Shown: positions 31,956-42,462 of the stretch, one piece after another
Layout: each line of letters opens with the position of its first letter
Position numbering within the stretch: the stretch's first letter is position 1
Assembly (NCBI GenBank): GCA_023053575.1
Contig: JAKZAP010000003.1
Span: 10,702,561 to 10,766,560 of the forward strand
Source: Branchinecta lynchi
Lineage: Eukaryota; Arthropoda; Branchiopoda; Anostraca; Branchinectidae
Direction of reading: 5' to 3'
Length of the DNA stretch: 64,000 bases
Program-made: the position numbers and the translations under genes
The notes under the pieces: model-generated
What the model saw: the letters and a program-made list of their open reading frames with translations, nothing else
What the model was told of the DNA's origin: nothing
Databases searched by the model: none

Positions 31956-33190
31956 AATCTGAAATAGTTATTCCACTCACTGATAACTGTTTCTCCCACA
32001 ACGATAATCGGATTGGAGGAGGGACTATTTTTAAGCCAATCTGATAAGAGTTCCTAACATGCCTGCCAAGTTTCATGGTCATAGCGCATTTGGAAGTACC
32101 CCGGCTCGTGATGACCAGAATCCAGGGTTGGTCACCAAAAGTAACTTCGTACACCCTGGAAAGTAGCCCGAAAGTATCTCAAAGTAACACAATGTAGCCT
32201 AACGTAACCCAATGCAATGTAACCCAAAGTAACCATGAGTAACCCAAAATATCCTGAAGTAACTCGTACACCCTGGTTCTTGGTGACCAACCCTGGCCAG
32301 AATTGTGGAAAACTCTCTCGAACTCCCCAAACTGTGACAAGATCCGGTCCTGTTTTGTCAGTATTGTCTCTACGGCTTTTGCTTGTTCTTTCCTCCAAAT
32401 CCAATCCCGATCTCTCGACTCTAAGCGTTTCACGAAATTTCGTGCACCCCCCTCCAGCTCCCCCCCCCCCCTTTATTGGATTCGTTCCTGAGTTGAGATT
32501 AATTATCTGCGAAACTTGCTATTTTCTAGACATTTGTCAAGTTTCATTCACGTCCGATCACCCGTTCTAAAGTTATGCATGTCACTAGATCCTGGATTCC
32601 GCATCCCTCCACTCCCCCCAACATCACCGTATCGGGGAAGGAACTATTTTCAAGTCGACCTGGGAGAGTACCTAATATGTCTGCCAAATTACATGGTCCT
32701 GGTACATGCGGAAGTACCCTAATTCGTGATCACCGCGGAAATCCAGGAAACCCCCTCCGACACCCTCCACTGCGACATGATCCGGTCCTATTTTGTCAAT
32801 AAAGTATCTAGGGTTAATACTCGTTCTTCCCTTCAAGTTCCATCTCGATCCCTTGACCCTAACCGTTTCAAAAGATTTTCGGTCCCCCCTCTACCCCCCA
32901 CCCCCAGTTACCGGATTCGGTCCAGATTTGAAATTGAAAATTTGAGACATTAATTCTTCACACTTGTCAAGTTCCATGCATGTCCGATTACCCGTTCCAA
33001 AGTTATGTATGTTTCTAGTTTGGAACAACTAGGTGCTGGATCGGGGAAGTAGTTATTTCCAAGTCGGTCGGTTCCCTCATATGCCTTCCAAGTTTCATTG
33101 TCCTAGCTTATGTGGAAGCGTTTCAGGAGATTTCCGGTGCCACCCTCCAGCCCACCCCCCCACAGGTATCGAATCTGGTCGGGATTTAAG
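31956..33190 (+). repeat. Family A repeat, long copy with nested MITE
   Basis: At least three units (GTTTCATGGTCATAGC, AATCCAATCCCGATCTCTCG, AAGTTTCATTCACGTCCGAT, TACATGGTCCTGGTAC, AAGTTCCATCTCGATCCCTT). The unit at 32.1 kb is interrupted by the element at 32122-32295. C runs lie at unit joints. Confidence 0.8.
32122..32295. mobile_element. hAT-like MITE filled with an 11-bp minisatellite
   Basis: Ends CCAGGGTTGGTCACCAA and, inverted, CAGGGTTGGTCACCAAGAA. The flanking direct repeat is CCAGAAT (32115-32121 and 32297-32303, 7-8 bp depending on where the edge is set). The interior (about 32150-32270) is a degenerate array of AAGTAACCCAA-like words bracketed by TCGTACACCCTGG. Removing it restores the family A text GTGATGACCAGAATTGTGG. 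Confidence 0.7.
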
Positions 33191-33439
33191 TAAGTAAATA
33201 AGTATATTTATAACCCACAAAATGTTTTACAACAAAGGAGTGTGCAGCAGAGATAAATAGAAAACAAACAAGAGCTACGAGCTCATATGGCACTTGTTAC
33301 GAGTAAGCGGTACAAGAAAGTAGATGAGAACGTCACAAAATACACCCGCCATCCAAAAATGCGGTTCGGAAAGAGAAATAGGATATTTAGTTTCACTCAA
33401 TTCTGAGCAGTTCCAGGTGGTCTGCAATCCCTCTGCTTT
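33191..33439. other. No gene seen; solo tip
   Basis: AAGAGCTACGAGCTCATATG with GCACTTGTTA (about 33269-33299), closely like 655-686 in both sequence and following text (TAGATGAGA, CACAAAATAC). This shows that the two sites share a longer ~130-bp repeat. Confidence 0.5.
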
Positions 33440-34675
33440 ACGCGTATTTTGAGTCCCCCCCCACAATCCCCCACAGGTATCGGACCCGACCCGGACTTAA
33501 CACTGAACATCTGAGGCGATAGCTCCTTCCACCTGACAAGTTTCATTCAAATCCGATCACCCGTTCAAAAGTTAAGCATGCCACTCGATTCCGGACTCTC
33601 CATCCATCCACTCCCCCCACGATGGTCGGATCGGGGAAACGAATATTCTCAAGTCAGTCTGTTCGGATCCCTGACATACCTGCTAAGCTTCATCGTCCTA
33701 GCACATCAGGAAGTATGCCGAACTCGCGGGATCGCAAGAAATCTGGACCCCCCCCCCCAGCTCCCCCACAGTTCCCAGATCCGGTCCGGTTATATCAATG
33801 ACGTATCTAGGACTTGAGCTTGTTCTTCCACCAAGTTTCATCCCGATCCCTCCACTCGCAGCGTTTCTCAATATTTCCGGTTCCCTCCTCCAGCTCCCCC
33901 CAGTGTCATCGGATCCGGTCCGGATTTAAAGTGGGACCTCTGAGACACGAGGTCATCCTAAACACCAACTTTCATCCAGACCTGATCACCCGTTCGCAAG
34001 TTAAAAATACTTCAATTTTTGGTTTCCCGCTCCCTCCACCCGACCCCCCCCCCCCCAGATGGTCTGATCGGGGATGTGACTATTTCCTATTTAATCTGGT
34101 CGGGTCCTTGACACGGCTGCCAATTTTCACCGTCCTAGCACAATCATGAAACAACGAACTCGCGGGACCACTAGAAATTTGGACTCCATCCCCAACTCCC
34201 CCAAAGTGAACCGATCCGTTCTGGTTATGTTGATAACGTATCTAGGACTTGTGCTTGTTCTTCTCAACAAGTTTCATCGCGATCCCTCCACTCTAAGTGT
34301 TTCTCAGTTCCTGTTTTCCCCTCCAACTCCCCCCAGTGTCACCGGGTCCGGTCTGAATTTAAATCGGAACATCTGAGACATGGGTCCTTTCCATATATCA
34401 AGCTTCATTAAGATCCGATCACCCGTTCCTAAGCTAAAAATATCTCATTTTTCCTCATTTTTCCGGATTCCCCCTCCCTCCACTCCCCTCCAGATGGCCG
34501 GATCGGGGAAACGACTATTTGTAATTTAATCTGGTTTAGTCCCTGATACGCCTGCCAAGTTTCGTCGTCCTAGCTGGAAGTGCCCGAACTAGCAAAACCG
34601 GGACCGACAGACCGACTGACGGACAGAAATTACAATCGCTATATGGCACTTGGCCGAAGGGCAAGTGCCATAAAA
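33440..34675 (+). repeat. Family A repeat, long copy with terminal hairpin
   Basis: Same unit order as 8.88-9.8 plus 10.2-10.43 kb, here uninterrupted and ending with GACCGACTGACGGACAG, then TATGGCACTTGGCCG and AAGGGCAAGTGCCATA. It is probably the closest thing to a full family A copy in the window. Confidence 0.85.
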
Positions 34676-35595
34676 AGAAGAAGAAAAGAACCAAAGACAA
34701 CAAGAAAATAACATACGAAACATACAATAAGCCTCAGTTATCAATCAAAAAGACGCTAGGCAGTAAAAAACCTTCCTGGAAGAAGCATCTTAAAGTGCGA
34801 ACACAAAGTCAGGATCGGGAGCTCCAGGACTAGGATTCCTGACCGGATTGTCAGCACCAACATCACTCTCTTACGAAAAAGTTTAAATTTTTCCAACTCG
34901 ATGATGAAAGTGGAGAAAATCCGGCCAGAAAATCCTTATCGTGTGTTCGCACTCTTAACAAGAAAGTTTGATGCGACAAGCAGAAAATGGCCATAGCAAA
35001 GCTCTTCAGGCTGGACTTTCAGGAAAATTAAATTCTCAGCGTTACGGGAATGAGAGGGAATATACTTTTTAGTTGGACAGGAACAACCACAGGCCTTAAT
35101 GACCCTCAAACTCATTTATAAAGTGGATGGGCGATCTTTTCATTCTTTGCCACAACAGCAGAATACAATAGAAGAAATTCTTGAAGCTAGGTTAGATTAA
35201 AAATGTATTCCATTAGGGAGAAAGTTTATTCAACAAAAAACGGCGAAGACAATCCTCTCATTCTTTGGTTCAAGATCAGAGTAGCCTAGACACAAATTAC
35301 TTAGGCGAGGTTAGACTCAAATGTCTTCCGTCGGAGAGAATTAATTAAACAAAAATCAGCCAGACAAAATTTTAGAGGTAAAGAAAGCTCTAGGCAATAA
35401 ACTCATGGGCTGTTATTACTTTGACTACGTCAGTTTGTTGGATTCTTTCTCCTACCAGTAACACACGATAACTCAGCTGATAGTAGGAGCGTAAAGCGCA
35501 GGGAAGATAAAGAATAAGCTTAGTTTGGTATAAAAAAAAAACAAATAAAAAAACGATTTGCCTGTTTTCCCTAGTTTCAAAAAAATCAAAATCTT
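34676..35595. repeat. Family I repeat and ~118-bp tandem pair
   Basis: 34811-34966 matches 39005-39155 (shared GATGATGAAAGTG, GAGAAAATCCGGCCA, AATCCTTATCGT, GTTCGC). 35190-35265 and 35305-35375 are related (AGGTTAGA, AAATGT, TCCRTYRGGGAGA-like, TTCAACAAAAA). No coding exon is recognised. Confidence 0.5.
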
Positions 35596-35599
35596 TGTG

Positions 35600-36489
35600 G
35601 GATCCCAAAACGTAAGTGGAGGGATACCTACGACATCGTAAAAGTTGTCCGTCTGTTAGCACGATAACTCTCGAAGGCAATGAGATATTTTGATAAGCTT
35701 GGTGTGAGGGTTCTTTGGGTCAAGTTCATAGATGCCTGTAGCCCTACATTTAGGGGTGGAGGTCCAAACTAAGGGGCAAACAAAATATTTTTAAAAAGCT
35801 AATATGAAAGTCGATTATGGGGTAAGAAGACATGCTGAACACGAATATGCAAAACAGTTTCTCGTCCGACAAGTAGTTTGTCCAGAATCCGGCAAAAAAC
35901 GGAAAGTTGGTTAAAAGTAAAAGGTTTATTTGAAGCTGATTAAATGTTCAATTTACGGTTAAGTAGACATGCTGAAACACTTACTTAAATATTTTCTATC
36001 CAGAAAACTAGTTCGACCGTAATGCGGCCAAAACCGGAAAATTTGTAAAAAGTAAAAATTTTATTTGAAGTTGATTGACAGCTGGGTCTGTAATATGACA
36101 ACCATTTTTTAACCGGACAATAATCCGTCTGGAATCCGGTTGTAACCGGATTTTTTTGTATAAGTAGTTTTATTTGAAATTAATTATATGTTCTGTATCG
36201 GGATAAGGAGATACGCCAAATTCAATTCTTTTTCGATTTCGAATTCAATTTTTTTTTTTTTGCTGGACAAGTAGTTCGCTCGGAATTCGGCCGAAATCGG
36301 AAATTTGGCAGAAGTAAAGCAAGAAGTTTCGATAAATATCCTTAAAATAGATACGGCTTACAGAGGTATATCTGAACTTGGTTTTCTTGATGATTAGCCT
36401 GGTGAAGACTGGATCTGGCGAAGGCAATACCCAGTTGTCTGGATCAAATATTAGTTTTTTGGGATCCCATCGAAACCTTGGGTCTTGTT
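35600..36489 (+). mobile_element. Family B element, decayed
   Basis: GGGATCCCAAAACGTAAGTG at the left, GCACGATAACTCTCGAAGG, four diverged cores, GATAAGGAGATACGCC and GGGATCCCATCGAAACC at the right (about 36461). The microsatellite is reduced to GTCCGTCTG. Confidence 0.85.
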
Positions 36490-36547
36490 CAGAGAGAGAA
36501 CTGCTGCAGTTTTCGGAGTGCACAATCAGACGATATAGTAGACAAAT

Positions 36548-36790
36548 GCTCCTTGAGCCCAAGCTGACTGCGAAACATGTATTCAACAATGACTGAAAAC
36601 GGTCAGCTGCGTATTTGCCAGCGATACTTCGGTCAGATTTGACGGTGCAAAACGGATACGCCAGCTACATTCTATTAGAGCTATATTTCCGCCCTTCTTG
36701 GCAAGGGTTCTCTTCAGGCTGCCAAGAAGGGCCGAAATATAGCTCTAATAAAATGAAGCTGACGTGTCCGTTTTGCACCGTCAAATAGGA
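36548..36790. mobile_element. Family G palindromic element
   Basis: Head CTTGAGCCCAAGCTGACTG at 36552. A first damaged arm is followed by a compact inverted pair: GCAAAACGGATACGCCAGCT with ATTAGAGCTATATTTC, and its inverse ending CCGTTTTGCACCGTC. The minus-strand centre has CTGAAGA and GGAAATATAGCTC but stem II has lost its closing pair. No TSD found. Confidence 0.65.
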
Positions 36791-37275
36791 TTTGCTTCCG
36801 CTGAGGGAATACTTCACGTCAGGCTGTTGCTGGACTTGATGAAACGAACCTGCAAGGTTTGCAGTCATTGCTTAATATACGTACAGTAGAAGTTTGCAAC
36901 TTTGAATCACCTTAGATTCGCCCCTCAAACAGCCATGTGGGATTGATAAATTAAGAACTTGATAGGCTTATCAGCTAAGAAACAAGTATTTCAGCTTTCT
37001 TCTGACACAAGGAATGAAATCAAATTCTTTTCGAGCGATTTGTTATTTGTTGAAGAATCACAGACGACCATACTCAAATTACTATTTGCACTCAGTACTG
37101 TGCATGAATATTTGATTGTGCATGTCTGATTCTATCATATTTTTCGGCACCTTTCAAAGTCAAAAGAAGTTCAAAGTTGCCTACATGTACTTTAGTTCAA
37201 CGGTCCTTGTGTTCTTTTTTGTAAGTTAGTCGTCGATTTCAAAACTAGCAATGACAGTAAAACCCCTTAAAAATA

Positions 37276-37452
37276 TTTGTTCTTCAATATTGAATATTGA
37301 TTCTTCATCAGCCATATTTCGGCCCTTCTTGGCACGGGTCCTCGTCAGGCTGTCAATCCTCTGGTTCAACTTCGGGGAAGGAAACAAACCTGTAATCTGT
37401 AGATTACATTGAATAAATGTTTCAAAGTCAGCTTGGGCTAAAAGAATATTTA
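37276..37452 (-). mobile_element. Family G element with 11-bp TSD next to a coding exon
   Basis: Flanked by CCTTAAAAATA at 37265-37275 and 37453-37463. The right part carries the inverted head (GTCAGCTTGGGCT). The minus strand has CTGACGA (37348-37342), a stem II hairpin with a GUGCC variant loop and GAAA (37320-37317), but then UAUG, giving G where the cleavage base must be A, C or U. Predicted inactive. It lies in the intron downstream of Turtle-like exon 2, its TSD ending 18 bp short of the exon boundary. Confidence 0.75.
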
Positions 37453-37480
37453 CCTTAAAAATAAAATCCGTCTTACTTAC

Positions 37481-37715
37481 CATGAACATCGAGGTAAAAC
37501 CAGGTTCCGTTTCCTGGTTTGGCTTTCGGTGGCCGGTTCAAGAGGACAACTTTGCACTCGTACCAGCCTTGATCAGTTTCCTTCACATCACTGATATTCA
37601 AACTGGCCCAGCCGTAACCCGAGTTCTGGTCGAGGTGAGACACCCGATTCAAGAATTCGGGGGCCGAGTGTGTGGGGTATCCATCGTACCAAATGTAAAC
37701 TGGCACGTCGAGGCC
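37481..37715 (-). CDS. Turtle/IGSF9-like protein, exon 2 (second half of first Ig domain)
   Basis: Internal exon of a cell-surface immunoglobulin-superfamily protein of the Turtle/Borderless/IGSF9 group. In flies these act in axon and dendrite patterning as homophilic adhesion molecules. The translation begins GLDVPVYIWYDGYPTH, continues with GYGWASLNISDVKETDQ and ends GWYECKVVLLNR...NGTWFYLDVH. D-x-GWYEC is the canonical F-strand Tyr-x-Cys of an Ig V-type fold, and NGTWF(Y/H)LDVH is highly characteristic of this family. Candidate N-glycosylation sites are NIS and NGT. The acceptor is TTCATTCTAG before 37715 and the donor GTAAGTAAG after 37481. It starts in phase 0 and ends with one base of a split codon. 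It joins 58842..58969. The next Ig exons are not recognised in the window. Confidence 0.9.
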
Positions 37716-38638
37716 CTAGAATGAAACAGAAGTCAATTTTGGTGTTTCTAGCGTTTTTCCTTTGTGCATTCGGCTGTTTTTTCCTCAAATTCTTCGAAGG
37801 ACATGACGTACTTATGACAGTAATTCATTCTACTTCGGTATTATTTCCATAAATACTCGTTCCCCAGATTTTTCACTTCTTACGCGTATCCTATAACCTC
37901 TATTTGCAATACAATGATTATCGCGCTTGCCACGATTGTTCTCTCTACGTGATGGATGATGCTCCGACCACTTGACTGTTTCAGAGTAGCTTATTCGTCC
38001 GGAGATTGGTTAAACGAATTTTGCCGAGATTGTCATCCAAGGCAAGATACATGGAAAGAGGTTAAAAGCAGCCGAAGCCATGCTTACCCGGGTACAATTT
38101 TTTGTAGGCATAGCTTAGTTGTAAAGTGGTCATCTATTTCAGAACATCTGAGCTCATAAACGCTCTATAGTGCGAGGTGTCCTTTAATGATCTCCCTCTT
38201 GCGGTGAGCCAATCGTCAGGACTCGTCAACTTTCCACCATCGCTTTTTCACCGATTATACAGAACAGCTAAAAGCTATTCAATTCCTACCCGACCTGCGC
38301 CATACCAAGTCACCACTAACGGATTTTTCTGGAGGAGATTTAGTTGAGGCATGATAGTTACGACATCTTTAAAGTGAGACAGAGATTTAAGGTATGTGCA
38401 CACACAGCCCGATCTTCACAGTCGGGTGCGAACTTCCTCTTTCGCGCACAAATTCTGACACATCGCATGCAGTTTTCCCCATAGTAACGCAAACTTCGCA
38501 TGAGTATTTTCGCACGAGAAACTCACTCGGACTGTATGTGCACGTAGCTTAAAGCTTCAAGCGTTCAAACATTTGCGAGTGGAGATTTGGAAACAAGAGT
38601 TAAATTTTTCCAGAAACCATGGTGTCTGGTACTACGGT
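37716..38638. other. Intron sequence, nothing recognised
   Basis: Start of the ~21 kb intron (37716-58841) read leftwards from exon 2. No repeat family or other exon recognised here. Confidence 0.5.
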
Positions 38639-38648
38639 AATATACCCG

Positions 38649-38927
38649 CATTTTATAAGTAGTGTTCTGAGCCCAAGCTGACTTTGAAACATACCTTCAA
38701 ACAATGCATAAAATCAAGAATAAATAGGTCCCTTATTTATTGTTGATAGAACATGTCAGCTACAATGTTTTGGCAGCGATATTTAGGCACTTCTTAGCAA
38801 GGTCAGGCTATCAATCAGGCTATCAATCTTCAGGGTCAACTTCGGGGAAGGAAAGAAAAATGCAATTGCGGAAATATCGCTGGCAAAACATCGTAGCTGA
38901 CATATCCGTTTTATGCATTATTTGAAA
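38649..38927 (+). mobile_element. Family G element with 10-bp TSD
   Basis: Flanked by AATATACCCG at 38639-38648 and 38928-38937. Head CTGAGCCCAAGCTGACTTTG, inverted arms (ATGTCAGCTACAATGTTTTG / CAAAACATCGTAGCTGACAT) and a duplicated internal ATCAATCAGGCT. The hammerhead-like core is lost (ATATTTAGGCACTTCTTAGC in the centre). Confidence 0.75.
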
Positions 38928-39004
38928 AATATACCCGTCAACACACCCACAGTTTTCTGCAGTTACTGAGTACTGAGTACCTGGCCAGCTATGCCCTGGA
39001 CACA

Positions 39005-39155
39005 TGATCAGGGTCGTGTGCTCCGCGGCTGGAATTCCTGCCCGGATTTTCGGCAGCATCATGACTTCTATATGACAAGTTCAGATTGTTTTACTCCATG
39101 ATGAAAGTGAAGAAAATCCGGCCAACAAATCCTTATCGTAGGTTCGCGCTATTAA
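39005..39155. repeat. Family I repeat, second copy
   Basis: Matches 34811-34966 (GATGATGAAAGTGAAG, AAAATCCGGCCAACAAATCC, TTATCGTAGGTTCGCGCT). Unclassified dispersed repeat. Confidence 0.6.
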
Positions 39156-39460
39156 CGTGATATCTGATAATCAGATACCACGGTCTCGACTGCAATAACT
39201 GGTGGTGGTATATGCAAACATCATCTCACTTCCACGCAATCAACCAACACAAGAGCCAATTTTTTTCAAAATTGGTAGGAAAGACGTTTGGCACTAGTGA
39301 GTAGATGCAAGTCTTTTCTCTTCGACGGACACAAATTCGGCAATCGTCGTCTTTGAAAACCAATCGTGGTGTCTGATTCCATAGTAACTGCAAAAACGAC
39401 GAAAGGCATAATGCAGCTACGATGGTATCAGATACCATGGTATCTGCAAAAACACAACTA
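39156..39460. repeat. Family F foldback-like repeat, copy 1
   Basis: Built around palindromic ATACCATGGTAT words: CAGATACCACGG at the left, TACGATGGTATCAGATACCA with TGGTATCTGCAAAAAC at the right. The interior shares GGAAAGAMGTTTGGCACT and AATTCGGCAATCGTCGT-like text with 63515-63830. Probable MITE; TSD not resolved. Confidence 0.6.
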
Positions 39461-40339
39461 AGGGCTACTGGACGCCGAAACAGCAAGACGCCGTTCAACT
39501 GAATAGATCAACAGCTTCAAGTGTAGTAGATAAGATTTTTAGGTCTGGTTAATCTGATTATTTCCAGTACACACTGTGGCAAGCTGGGGAAGATTTTGGG
39601 CACATTTCAAATTCCACTTATCTTCCGCCAGTGCTTCTGCGGAATGAGCCGTCAAGCCACTAGGATGATTTTAATGTCATTCCTGTCGAGAGCCCTCTTG
39701 GGAGCGCAGCAAGGTCGTGACGGAACATGGAATCTTGAAAATGAGAAACTTACAAATCCTACAATGCTGTAGCATCTTCGCTGTCCCAAGCACGAGCGTT
39801 ATAACCTTATAACCCTGGTAATGTGACGAAGGAGAGAGCACTTTGAGAGCTAGGGTCTAGCCGACAGTCTCTATATTAGGCTCAATGCCATTCAGTAAAT
39901 TTCTTCGTGACATTTCGACGAGACAGTCTTTTTCATGCAATAACGTAGTTCCAAATAAAGACTTCTTGTTTCTGTCCTGTTACCATGGCCAATATTCGCA
40001 AAGTTCAACTCAAGAGCCGAAGTTGGTACGGAATTCTCTTCGGGGAATTTCCCAAGTTACTACAGAATTTTTATCGGGGAGTTTCTCCGAGAAACCAATC
40101 TCATTTTTCGAATAATCGGAGAGAACATCTCCCAATCATCTTTCTATCAGACCCAGACCAATACAGTGAAAGACAGTTCTCTGTGAATTACCCACTCAGG
40201 AAGTTCCAATTAGGAATGTTGCTGATCAATAGCGCTATCACTCTGTTATTTTCCCCGAAGATAGGATTCCAACGTCAATTTTCCCAGACGATGGGAAAGT
40301 AACTCAATTTCTTGATTCAACCCTGCGTTACCCCCTACA
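39461..40339. other. Intron sequence, nothing recognised
   Basis: No repeat family of the window and no coding exon recognised. The open frames at 39885-40302 are short and lack domains. Confidence 0.4.
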
Positions 40340-40633
40340 TCTTCATAACAGGTAACATAAGGATGCGCAATTTCAACAGATCTTAGCTGTTACGATTTGC
40401 AAACGTTACGAATTGACCGTTATATATACAAGAAGAGCTGAAACACCGCCGGAAAAAACATTTGCTGACTTTTCTGTTGATCACCATGATATCAGAAAAG
40501 CAAGCAGATGCTTCTTCGGAGCTTCTTGTTATGGGTAGCGTTCAATGCATCACGTTTCTCATGACAGATAACATCCAAACCATTGTCTGTTACAGCCTTG
40601 TGTTATCTGTTATGAAACTTCCAACAGTGTATG
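40340..40633. mobile_element. Partial relative of the 28.8 kb mariner-like MITE
   Basis: GGATGCGCAATTTCAACAGA at the left and ATCTGTTATGAAACTTCC with AACAGTGTA at the right (to 40633) match the end and interior of 28815-29193. The left terminus is missing. Confidence 0.5.
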
Positions 40634-40796
40634 AGTCGCCCAGTAGTCGTGCGCGCGCTCTATTGGGAGTTCATCAAACACCCCAATCAAATAATAGCTG
40701 CGTTCTTTGTCACGGGAGTTCTCACCGGTGGTCTCCGGTTTTTCTTGTAAGCCGTTTTTGCATCCACCGGTGACTTCTCACCAGTCTTATAACCCG

Positions 40797-41816
40797 TTTT
40801 TGGGATCCCGAAACGTAAGTGGAGGGATACCTATGACATCGCAAAAGTTGTCCGTCCGTCCGTCCGTCTGTAAGCACGATAACTCTCGAAGGGAATGAGA
40901 TATTTTGATGAAACTTGGTATGAGAATTGTTGGGGTCAAGGGTAAGGTCGAGTTCGTAGATGGGCTTTGTAGCCCTATATCTGGGGGTGGGGGAGGGGGT
41001 TCAATTTAAGGGACAAACAAAATATTTTTAAACAGCTAATGTGATAGTCGATTATGGGGTAAGAAGACATGCTGAGCACGATGGTCACAATCATTTTCTT
41101 GCCGGACAAGTAGTTCGTCCGGAATCCGGCAAAAACCGGAAAGTTTGTTAAAAGTAAAAGTTTCATTTGAAGTTGATTAAATGTTTGATTTAGGGGTAAG
41201 AAGACATGCTGAGCACGATGGTGAAAACCATTTTCTCGCTGGACGAGTAGTTCGTCCGGAATCCGGCAAAAACCGGAAAGTTGGTTTAAAGTAAAAGTTT
41301 CATCTGAAGTTGATTAAATATTTGATTTAGCGGTAACAAGACATGCTGAGCATGATGGTGAAAATCATTTTGTCGCCGGACAAGCAGTTCGTCCGGAATC
41401 CGGCCAAAACCGAAAAGTTGGTTAAAAGTAACAGTTTCATTTGAAGTTGATTAAATGTTTGATTTATGGATAAGAAGACATGCTGAACCCGATGGTGAAA
41501 ACCATTTTCTCGTCGGACAACTAGTTCGCCTGTAATCCGGCCAAAACCGGAAAATATGTTAAAAGTAAAAGCTTTATCTGAAGTTGATTAGATGATATAT
41601 TTAGGGGTAAGAAGAGACGCTGAGTCTGTATATAATGATAATTTTTTACCCGGACATATAATTAGTCCGGAATCCGCTTGTACCCACATTTATTTTAAGT
41701 CAAAATTTTATTTAAAGTTGATTAGATTTCGTTATAGGGATAAGGAGATACGCCGGCTTCGTTTCTGAATTTTTCTTTGGGATTTTTGGGATCCCATCGA
41801 CACCTTTGGTCTTGTT
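40797..41816 (+). mobile_element. Family B element, near full-length
   Basis: GGGATCCCGAAACGTAAGTG, then GGAGGGATACCTATGACATC (the uninterrupted target of the 8.56 kb hAT insertion), GTCCGTCCGTCCGTCTG, GCACGATAACTCTCG, five cores starting near 41040, and the right end GGGATCCCATCGACACC. It is very similar to 29446-30507. Confidence 0.9.
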
Positions 41817-41822
41817 GAACTA

Positions 41823-41964
41823 ACCAGTGTCCGGTTTTATCTCACCGGTGCGGACTACCAGAACCTGCTCGTGAGCCCTGCTGCAGCGAGGAGTTAGCCG
41901 GTTTTCATCAACTCACAGGTGAACCAAAAAAAAAAGCGTTTTAAGGGAAGAACCGGACACTGGT
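41823..41964. mobile_element. Small foldback element
   Basis: Perfect 14-bp inverted ends ACCAGTGTCCGGTT (41823-41836) and AACCGGACACTGGT (41951-41964), with CACCGGTG palindromes inside and also near 40720 and 40768. No clear TSD. Confidence 0.6.
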
Positions 41965-42351
41965 GACTAAACACCAGAGACAGCCCGGAATGCAACGAAC
42001 GCAGCTAATGAGTGTGTCTATCAGCCAATAGATGTTGATGACCGTCAGCACTGTCTTACTGTCGTCTATTTTAGCTCCTGAAATGCTCATGCATATCAAA
42101 AGCTTCATGTCACGTTTCTTCTGTTTATTTTTTTGGACAACTGGTTCCTTCACTATTCCAAAAGTAATATTTGGGAGTTTCTCTCACTTTGCATTATTGC
42201 TATGTTCAATTGGCTTTTTACAATAAATATCATACATGCCACATTCTTAATCAGCTAGGTCGATCTGGTGAAACAACTTTAAAACCTACCACACCTTTCA
42301 ACTTATTTTCTATACATTAATGCAAAAAATATATCCGAGTGAGGATTAAAG

Positions 42352-42462
42352 TTAACTGCAGTATTTGCGAATGGACTTAATCTTATCTATACTGAGATGA
42401 CTGAGATAAGATTAATACGAAGTACAGACGAGACTGATCCCAGTAGCAAATACTGCAGTTAA
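42352..42462. mobile_element. Foldback MITE related to 26336-26493
   Basis: TTAACTGCAGTATTTGC and its inverse GCAAATACTGCAGTTAA bound 111 bp. The interior ATCCCAGTAGCAAATACTGC also occurs (inverted or direct) in the 26.3 kb MITE, so the two share sequence. Confidence 0.65.

Noticed and set aside
37317..37348. Active hammerhead at the Turtle-adjacent copy
   Set aside because: The base at the cleavage position is G (AUG), and hammerheads need A, C or U there; kept only as a degenerate copy.
1..37480. Further Turtle Ig exons downstream of exon 2
   Set aside because: I looked for Cys...Trp and D-x-G-x-Y-x-C patterns on the minus strand among the open frames and found none; short exons could have been missed.
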